A stretch of DNA of 64,000 bases, from NCBI RefSeq assembly GCF_003001955.1, contig NZ_PVNH01000014.1, positions 62,001 to 126,000 of the forward strand. The letters run 5' to 3'. This document shows, piece by piece, positions 58,270 through 64,000 of the stretch. The notes below the pieces were generated by a model, which saw only the letters and a program-made list of their open reading frames with translations, was not told where the DNA came from and made no database searches. Each line of letters starts with the position of its first letter. The stretch's first letter is position 1. Position numbers and translations under genes: made by a program. The stretch comes from Prauserella shujinwangii (GTDB lineage Bacteria > Actinomycetota > Actinomycetes > Mycobacteriales > Pseudonocardiaceae).

Positions 58270-59496
58270 ATGAGATCCTGGCGGTGGTCGCACGCACGCG
58301 GCCGGTGCGCGGCGCTCGCCGCGAGCGCGAGCGTGCTCCTGGCGACCGCCGCGATCCCCGCACCGCCGGGCACGGCGGCGGCCGCGGTGGAGATCGGCGG
58401 CGAGTGCCCGGTGCCCGGCGGCGATCCGGTGCCGGTGACGTTGTCGTTCACCGCCGACCTGCCCGCCACGCTGAGCCGGGAGGGCATCCCGGAGACGGCG
58501 GCCGTGGCGGGTGTGGCCACGCTGCCCGCCTCCGCCGTGACCGCCCTGCACGGGGCAGGCGCCACCGCGGTGACGGTGTCGGCGTCCGCCACCCTCGCGC
58601 TGCACCGCGACGGGGCAGGCACCGCCGTGCCCGCCACGCTGGAGTCCACAGCGGACCTGCCGCTGCCCGCCGGGGGCGACTGGCGGATCCCGCTCGCCGG
58701 GAAGCCGGTTCCGCTCGCGGCGCCAGGTTCCGGCGACCTCACCGTCGAACTGGCCGCCCTCACCCCCACGCTCACCGTCCACTCCGGAACCGGGGCCGGG
58801 ACGGCGCCCTGCGCCACCGGGCCAGGGCAGGGCGGGCGGCTCGGCACGGTGGCCGCCACCCCGGCGGCCGCGGCTCCGGCGGGACAGGGGACGGCCGCCC
58901 GGCCCGCACCGGCTCCGGCGGCGGAGCCGGAGGCGCCGCTGCTCACCGCGCGGTTCCTCGTCGACACCACCACCCGCGTCGCCAAGCTCGGCTCGGACCT
59001 CACCATGCCGCGGGGCACCTTCGACGCCGGGCTGTACCCCACCGACGTCGCCGGTCAGGTGCGCATCGAGGGTGACCTGGCCATCCCGCCGGGCGAGGGG
59101 TACTTCGTGGTGTTCCGGTTCCTGCCGGTCACCAGCACCGTGACGCTCACGCAGAACGGCAGGGTGAGCGGCACGGCGGGCATCCTGCCCGACCTGTTCC
59201 ACCCGGACGTCGACGTCACCGCCCGGCTCGGCCTCGCCGTGTCCCACGTGCGGCAGGACGGCGTGCCGCTGGAGGTCGGCGACCACTGCCGCACCGAGCG
59301 GCCGCTGGAGGTGCGGATGCGCGGCAAGGCGGATCTCACGCCCGGCGCCCGGTCCACGTTCGAGTCGGTGGCCGCCATCCCCCGGTTCACCGGCTGCGGG
59401 GTGCACGAGGACCTCGACCCGCTGCTGTCCGGGCTGATCTCCGGGCCGGGCAACGAGATCACGACCGTGCTCACCACCGTGGGGGTCGGGCTGTGA
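58270..59496 (+). CDS. DUF6801-like secreted protein heading the mce operon (copy 3)
   Basis: A 408-residue exported protein. A signal peptide (about 1-38) is followed by a diverged form of the N-terminal domain of copies 1 and 2 (ECPVPGGDPVPVTLSFTADLPATLSREGIPETAAVAGVATLP) and an Ala/Pro-rich linker. A C-terminal domain (LLTARFLVDTTTRVAKLGSDLTMPRG ... SGPGNEITTVLTTV) parallels that of copy 2. Its stop overlaps the GTG of yrbEA (GTGA), so it is translationally coupled to the mce operon. This suggests a periplasmic or wall-side partner of the Mce importer. The ATG at 58270 is chosen for the start. Confidence 0.78.
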   Translation: MRSWRWSHARGRCAALAASASVLLATAAIPAPPGTAAAAVEIGGECPVPGGDPVPVTLSFTADLPATLSREGIPETAAVAGVATLPASAVTALHGAGATAVTVSASATLALHRDGAGTAVPATLESTADLPLPAGGDWRIPLAGKPVPLAAPGSGDLTVELAALTPTLTVHSGTGAGTAPCATGPGQGGRLGTVAATPAAAAPAGQGTAARPAPAPAAEPEAPLLTARFLVDTTTRVAKLGSDLTMPRGTFDAGLYPTDVAGQVRIEGDLAIPPGEGYFVVFRFLPVTSTVTLTQNGRVSGTAGILPDLFHPDVDVTARLGLAVSHVRQDGVPLEVGDHCRTERPLEVRMRGKADLTPGARSTFESVAAIPRFTGCGVHEDLDPLLSGLISGPGNEITTVLTTVGVGL

Positions 59497-60299
59497 CCGC
59501 GACCAGGGACCTCGGGACCGCGGGGCCGCCCGGCCGCGCGCTCACCGCCGTCGCCGAGTTCGGCCGCCTCGTCGCGCTGGGCCTCGACGTGCTCGTCGGC
59601 CTGTTCCGGCGGCCGTTCCAGGTGCGCGAGCTGATCGGCCAGTTCTGGTTCGTCGCCAGCGTGTCCATCCTGCCCGCCGCGCTGGTGTCGATCCCGTTCG
59701 GCGCGGTGATCACGCTCCAGCTCGGCTCGCTCACCAGCCAGATCGGTGCCGGGTCGGTCAACGGGGCGGCGAGCGTGCTCGCCGTGATCCAGCAGGCGAG
59801 CCCGATCGTGACCACGCTCGTCGTGGCCGGGGCAGGCGGTTCGGCCATCTGCGCCGACCTCGGCTCCCGCACCATCCGCGAGGAGATCGACGCGATGCGG
59901 GTGCTCGGCGTCTCCCCGGTCCAGCGGCTGGTCGTGCCGAGGGTGCTCGCGTCCATGCTGGTCGCCGCCCTGCTCAACGGCATGGTCAGCGTGGTCGGCG
60001 TGTGCGGCGGCTACTTCTTCAACGTCATCGTGCAGGGCGGCACGCCGGGCGCGTTCCTCGCCAGCTTCTCCGCGCTGGCACAGCTGTCCGACCTGTGGGT
60101 CGGCGAGATCAAGGCGGTGCTCTTCGGCTTCCTCGCCGGGCTCGTCGCCGCCTACCGCGGCCTCAACCCGAGGGGCGGGCCGAAGGGGGTCGGCGACGTG
60201 GTCAACCAGTCCGTGGTCATCACGTTCCTGCTGCTGTTCCTGGTGAACCTCGTGATCAGCGTGATCTACCTGCGGGTCGTCCCGGCGAAGGGAGCGTGA
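59493..60299 (+). CDS. YrbE-type (MlaE family) permease A of an mce operon
   Basis: A 268-residue MlaE-family permease with five to six helices. The conserved EEIDAMRVLGVSPVQRLVVPRVLA loop contacts the ATPase (MceG/MlaF type), which is encoded elsewhere. It pairs with the next gene to form the heterodimeric membrane channel of the Mce lipid importer. The GTG start overlaps the previous stop. Confidence 0.93.
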   Translation: MTATRDLGTAGPPGRALTAVAEFGRLVALGLDVLVGLFRRPFQVRELIGQFWFVASVSILPAALVSIPFGAVITLQLGSLTSQIGAGSVNGAASVLAVIQQASPIVTTLVVAGAGGSAICADLGSRTIREEIDAMRVLGVSPVQRLVVPRVLASMLVAALLNGMVSVVGVCGGYFFNVIVQGGTPGAFLASFSALAQLSDLWVGEIKAVLFGFLAGLVAAYRGLNPRGGPKGVGDVVNQSVVITFLLLFLVNLVISVIYLRVVPAKGA

Positions 60300-60302
60300 A
60301 CG

Positions 60303-61145
60303 GTGACGATGACCGGCGGACGGCACCGGCTGCTCGACGCGGAGCGGCCGCTCGACGGCCTGGCGCGGCTGGGTGACCAGCTCGCGTTCTACGGGCGCGC
60401 GCTGGCGTGGGTGCCGGTCACCGTCACCCGCTACCGCCGCGAGGTCGTGCGGCTGCTCGCGGAGGTGACGTTCGGCAGCGGGGCGCTCGCGGTGATCGGC
60501 GGCACGATCGGCGTGATGGTCGGCCTGTGCGTGTTCACCGGCACGGTCGTCGGCCTGCAGGGCTTCACCGCGCTCGACCAGATCGGCACGTCCGCGTTCG
60601 CCGGGTTCCTCTCCGCCTACTTCAACACGCGCGAGATCGCGCCGCTCGTGGCGGCGCTGGCCCTCTCGGCCACCGTGGGCTCCGGCTTCACCGCCCAGCT
60701 CGGCGCGATGCGGATCTCCGAGGAGATCGACGCGCTGGAGGTGATGGCCGTGCGCAGCGTGCCGTTCCTCGTCACCACGCGGATCGTCGCCGGGTTCATC
60801 GCGATCATCCCGCTCTACGTCGTCGGGCTGCTCACCTCCTACGTCGCCGCGCGCGCCACCACCGTTCACCTCTACGGGCAGTCGGCGGGCACGTACGACC
60901 ACTACTTCACCCTGTTCCTGCCGCCGGAGGACGTGCTCTGGTCGTTCGGCAAGGTCCTGGTGTTCAGCGTGGGCGTGATCCTCACCCACTGCTTCTACGG
61001 CTACCGCGCCAGCGGCGGTCCCGCCGGGGTGGGCGTGGCCGTGGGCCGGTCGGTGCGCACCTCGATCGTGCTGGTGAGCGTCCTCGACTTCTTCCTCAGC
61101 CTCGCCATCTGGGGCGCGACCACGACCGTGCGGGTGGCGGGATGA
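60303..61145 (+). CDS. YrbE-type (MlaE family) permease B of an mce operon
   Basis: A 280-residue partner of the preceding permease. The ATPase-contact loop is SEEIDALEVMAVRSVPFLVTTRIVAGFIA, slightly different from subunit A as in other yrbE pairs. The GTG at 60303 lies three bases after the previous stop. Its own stop overlaps the mceA ATG (ATGA). Confidence 0.93.
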   Translation: MTMTGGRHRLLDAERPLDGLARLGDQLAFYGRALAWVPVTVTRYRREVVRLLAEVTFGSGALAVIGGTIGVMVGLCVFTGTVVGLQGFTALDQIGTSAFAGFLSAYFNTREIAPLVAALALSATVGSGFTAQLGAMRISEEIDALEVMAVRSVPFLVTTRIVAGFIAIIPLYVVGLLTSYVAARATTVHLYGQSAGTYDHYFTLFLPPEDVLWSFGKVLVFSVGVILTHCFYGYRASGGPAGVGVAVGRSVRTSIVLVSVLDFFLSLAIWGATTTVRVAG

Positions 61146-62332
61146 CCGGCGACCGCGGACGGCTCCGCTACCACGCGTTCGGCGTGGTGTTCCTGCTGCT
61201 GCTCGCCGGGCTCGGCTGGTTCGCCGTCGCCGTCTACCAGAAGTCGTTCACCCGCACCGTCGACGTCACCCTGCACGCCGGCCGGGCGGGCACCCAGCTC
61301 ACCGAGAACGCCGACGTCAAGGTCAACGGCGTGCTCGTGGGCACCGTCCGGGACATCCGGCTCGGCGAGCCCGGTCGCGGCATCGAGGTCGGCCTCGCGC
61401 TCGACCCGGCGTTCGCCGGGCAGCTGCCCGCCAACGTCACCGCGCGGCTGCTGCCGAAGACCCTGTTCGGGCAGCGCTACGTCAGCCTCGTCCTGCCGGA
61501 GGAGCCGGCCCCGGTGCCGCTGCGGGCGGGCGCGGAGATCCGGCAGGACCGCGACCCGGGCAGCGTCGAGCTGGAACAGGCGCTCAACGACCTGCTGCCC
61601 GTGCTGCGCACCGTGCAGCCGCAGAAGCTCGCGAGCACGCTCGGCGCGGTGGCGCAGGCACTGGAGGGCAGGGGCGAGCTGCTGGGCCGGACACTGGAAA
61701 CGCTCGGCGGCTACCTCGCCCGGCTCAACCCCGCCGTGCCGGAGCTGCGGGAAGCCATCACCCGGTTCGCCGACGCCGTCGACGGCTACCAGGCCGCCGC
61801 GCCCGACCTGGTGTCCGCGTTCGCCGACCTGCGCGCCACCGGCGTGACCCTCGCGCGGCACGACGACGACCTCGGTGCGCTGCTGCGCACCGTCACCGGC
61901 GCCGCGCACGAGCTGGAGCGGTTCACCGGCACCAACCGGGAGGAGATCATCGGCCTGGCCGCCGCGAGCGAGCCCACGCTGCGGCTGCTCGCCGAGTACT
62001 CGCCGGTGTTCCCGTGCCTCGCCGAGGCCGCGGCCAGGCTCAAGCCCCAGGTGGAACGCGTGCTCGGCGCCGGAACAGACGAGCCGGGGCTGCACGTGGA
62101 CCTCACGCTCAAACCCGCCGAACGCCCCCGGCGCACCGCACCCAGCCCTCCGCCGGGGCCGTGGTGCCCCGCCGCGGGCGGGCCCGCCCCCGCCGCGTAC
62201 TCGACGGCCGAGCACCGGCTGCTCACCGAGCTCATCGCCGCGGGGCAGGGCTCCCGGCCCGCCGAGGTCCCCGGCTGGGGCGCGCTGCTGGTCGGACCGC
62301 TGCTGCGCGGAACGGAGGTGACCCTGCGATGA
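61142..62332 (+). CDS. MceA-type MlaD-domain protein
   Basis: A 396-residue Mce protein. One N-terminal membrane helix (about 13-33) precedes an MlaD/MCE domain (about 38-120; VDVTLHAGRAGTQLTENADVKVNGVLVGTVRDIRL ... LLPKTLFGQRYVSLVLP). A long helical region (about 130-310) follows, which would build the hydrophobic tunnel, and then a proline-rich tail. The FPCLAEAA segment with its cysteine is common to MceA-type subunits. First of six expected subunits in the hexamer. Confidence 0.93.
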   Translation: MTGDRGRLRYHAFGVVFLLLLAGLGWFAVAVYQKSFTRTVDVTLHAGRAGTQLTENADVKVNGVLVGTVRDIRLGEPGRGIEVGLALDPAFAGQLPANVTARLLPKTLFGQRYVSLVLPEEPAPVPLRAGAEIRQDRDPGSVELEQALNDLLPVLRTVQPQKLASTLGAVAQALEGRGELLGRTLETLGGYLARLNPAVPELREAITRFADAVDGYQAAAPDLVSAFADLRATGVTLARHDDDLGALLRTVTGAAHELERFTGTNREEIIGLAAASEPTLRLLAEYSPVFPCLAEAAARLKPQVERVLGAGTDEPGLHVDLTLKPAERPRRTAPSPPPGPWCPAAGGPAPAAYSTAEHRLLTELIAAGQGSRPAEVPGWGALLVGPLLRGTEVTLR

Positions 62333-63345
62333 GGAACATCACCAAGCCGCTGGTCAAGGGGCTCGTGTTCGCGCTGGTGACGCTGGTCGCCACCGCCGTG
62401 CTCGGCACCGCCATCGCCAACCGGGACGGCGGCGACGCCGTCGCCTACCGCGCCCGGTTCACCGACGTCACCTCCGTCAACCCGGGGGACGACATCCGCA
62501 TGTCCGGTGTCCGCATCGGACAGGTCGAGCACGTCACGATCGTCGACCGCGGCATCGCCGAGGTGGAGTTCTCCGTCGAGCGCACCCGGAAACTGTCCAC
62601 ATCGGTCACCGCGACGGTGAAGTACCGCAACCTCATCGGCCAGCGCTATATCGCCCTCGACCAGGGCGAGGACCCGTCGGGGACACTGCGGGCAGGCGCG
62701 CTGATCCCGCTGGAGCGCACGAGTCCCGCTCTCGACCTCACGGCCGTGTTCAACGGGTTCAAGCCGCTGTTCCAGGCACTCTCGCCGGACGACGTGAACC
62801 GTCTCGCCGCCGAGATTGTCCGGGTGCTGCAAGGGGAGGGCGGCACGGTCGACAGCCTGCTGCGGCACACGGCGTCGCTCACCTCGACCCTCGCCGACAA
62901 GGACCGGGTGATCGAACGCGTCGTCGGCAACCTCAACGCCGTGCTCGACCGCGTCAACGCGCGCGGGGACCGGCTATCCGGCCTGCTGGCCACCACCCAG
63001 CGGCTCGTGTCGGGCCTGGCGCGGGAGGCGGGCCCGATCGGCGCGGCCGTCGAGGGTGTCGGCGAGCTCAGCGGCAGCACCGCGGACCTGCTCGCCGAGG
63101 GCAGGGCACCGCTGCGGGCCGACATCGCCGCGCTCGGCGCGCTGTCGAAGACGCTCGCCGACAACACCCCGGAGTTCGAGGGCGTGCTCGCCAACCTGCC
63201 GCGCAAGTACGAGTCGATCGGGCGCATCGCCTCCTACGGCTCGTGGCTCAACTTCTACCTCTGCTCGGTGACCTCCGACGCCGTGCCCGCCCCCGGCGGC
63301 GGCCCGGTCGGGGTGCCGGTGACCCAACCGAGGTGCACGCGATGA
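62329..63345 (+). CDS. MceB-type MlaD-domain protein
   Basis: A 338-residue Mce protein with an N-terminal helix (about 8-28), an MCE domain (about 40-115; YRARFTDVTSVNPGDDIRMSGVRIGQVEHVTI ... RNLIGQRYIALDQG) and a long helical part. The C-terminal YGSWLNFYLC is the cysteine-containing signature of the MceB/C-type subunits. The ATG overlaps the mceA stop and its own stop overlaps the next ATG. Confidence 0.93.
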   Translation: MRNITKPLVKGLVFALVTLVATAVLGTAIANRDGGDAVAYRARFTDVTSVNPGDDIRMSGVRIGQVEHVTIVDRGIAEVEFSVERTRKLSTSVTATVKYRNLIGQRYIALDQGEDPSGTLRAGALIPLERTSPALDLTAVFNGFKPLFQALSPDDVNRLAAEIVRVLQGEGGTVDSLLRHTASLTSTLADKDRVIERVVGNLNAVLDRVNARGDRLSGLLATTQRLVSGLAREAGPIGAAVEGVGELSGSTADLLAEGRAPLRADIAALGALSKTLADNTPEFEGVLANLPRKYESIGRIASYGSWLNFYLCSVTSDAVPAPGGGPVGVPVTQPRCTR

Positions 63346-64000
63346 TCACGCCGTTCCAGTCCCGCGATCCCGTCCGGCTCGGCTTCCTCGGCGCCGCCGC
63401 CGTGCTCGCCGTGGTGCTGCTGACGTTCTTCTGGGACCGCCTGCCCGGCACCGGGACCACCTACACGGCCGAGTTCACCGAGGCCGCCGGGCTGCGGTCG
63501 GGCGACGAGGTCCGGGTGGCGGGCGTGCAGGTCGGTGAGGTGCGCTCGGTCGACCTCGAAGGGGACCACGTGCGGGTCACCTTCGGCGTCGACGACGTGT
63601 GGATCGGCGACGAGACGGTCGCCGCGATCCGGATCAAGACACTGCTGGGCGCGAAGAACCTCGCCCTGGAACCGCGCGGGGACGCCGAGCAGGACCCGGA
63701 GCGGCCGATCCCGCGCGAGCGCACGGTGACGCCGTACGACGTCAACGAGGCGTTCGGCGACCTCGCCCGCACCGCGGGCGGGCTCGACACCGCACGGCTC
63801 GCGGAGAGCTTCCGCACCCTCTCCGAGACGTTGCGCGGCACGACCCCGGAGAACCTGCGCGGCGCGCTGGACGGCCTGGCCGCCCTGTCCCGCACGGTGT
63901 CCGAACGCGACGCCGACCTCGAGCGCCTGCTCGGCAACACCGGCGAGCTGAGCACCACGCTGGCCGAGCGCAGCGAGCAGGTACGCACACTGCTCTCCGA
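63342..64000 (+). CDS. MceC-type MlaD-domain protein (3' end beyond the window)
   Basis: The first 219 codons of a third Mce subunit, cut by the window end. An N-terminal helix (GFLGAAAVLAVVLLTFF) precedes an MCE domain (YTAEFTEAAGLRSGDEVRVAGVQVGEVRSVDL ... IRIKTLLGAKNLALEP) and the start of the helical region (LSETLRGTTPENLRGALDGLAALSRTVSERDADLERLL). The ATG at 63342 overlaps the mceB stop. Further mce genes should follow. Confidence 0.9.
   Translation, partial: MITPFQSRDPVRLGFLGAAAVLAVVLLTFFWDRLPGTGTTYTAEFTEAAGLRSGDEVRVAGVQVGEVRSVDLEGDHVRVTFGVDDVWIGDETVAAIRIKTLLGAKNLALEPRGDAEQDPERPIPRERTVTPYDVNEAFGDLARTAGGLDTARLAESFRTLSETLRGTTPENLRGALDGLAALSRTVSERDADLERLLGNTGELSTTLAERSEQVRTLLS

Overview
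The window is chromosomal DNA from a very GC-rich actinobacterium. Genes are dense, GTG starts are common, and neighbouring genes often share an ATGA or GTGA stop/start overlap. An mce operon, a giant fused acyl-CoA carboxylase, an EspC/NlpC/YbaB type VII-like cluster, two DUF574-type methyltransferases, an AfsR-like regulator and DUF6801 secreted proteins together point to the Pseudonocardiaceae, perhaps an Amycolatopsis-like organism. That placement is inferred from gene content, not from a marker gene. There is no rRNA operon, phage, insertion sequence or CRISPR array.

Layout. 1-7.3 kb: helicase HrpB, an orphan amino-acid-type binding lipoprotein, a MauE-like/DsbA-like redox pair, an EspC-NlpC/P60-YbaB-YbaB cluster and a tRNA-Ala(GGC). 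7.5-13.4 kb: PadR and GyrI-like genes, a quinone-oxidoreductase-type dehydrogenase, a NarL-type two-component system and a second PadR operon. 13.5-15.8 kb: a Ser/Thr kinase with an extracellular beta-propeller, and a small membrane protein. 15.8-19.7 kb: a probable acetylxylan locus (acetate transporter, CE4 deacetylase, LacI repressor, GH10 xylanase) with matching LacI-type palindromes directly downstream of two promoters. 20.8-28.5 kb: an NB-ARC/TPR (NLR-like) protein and a small helical protein that share an amyloid-signalling-like motif, next to a divergent SARP/AfsR regulator and an unannotated 39-residue peptide gene.

28.5-42.2 kb: transporters and regulators. These include a TetR/MFS pair around a perfect 32-bp palindrome, flanked by gene remnants, and a second TetR with three operators of identical geometry that appear to control a DHA2 exporter and a saccharopine-dehydrogenase-like gene. 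A GH18 chitinase with a DasR-type promoter follows. 42.4-49.3 kb: the 1836-residue fused biotin-dependent carboxylase and a convergent PucR regulator, whose stop codons both lie in one hairpin repeat. 49.8-54.9 kb: two DUF6801-like cell-surface proteins on either side of an ECF42-like sigma factor, a DGPF protein and a RibD_C reductase. The last two share a nearly identical promoter block.

55.4-64 kb: a fatty-acid/sterol-import-type module made of an SRPBCC-acyl-CoA ligase fusion, a GtrA protein, a third DUF6801-like protein and the start of an mce operon (yrbEA, yrbEB, mceA, mceB, and mceC cut by the window end).

The most interesting item is the candidate Bell/NLR amyloid-signalling immune pair (22.3-24.9 kb). 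Next come the operator sets that define small regulons (LacI, TetR, ECF42-like), the link between DUF6801 proteins and mce genes, and a family of hairpins with CTCGTGAGTG arms that supply stop codons to adjacent genes.
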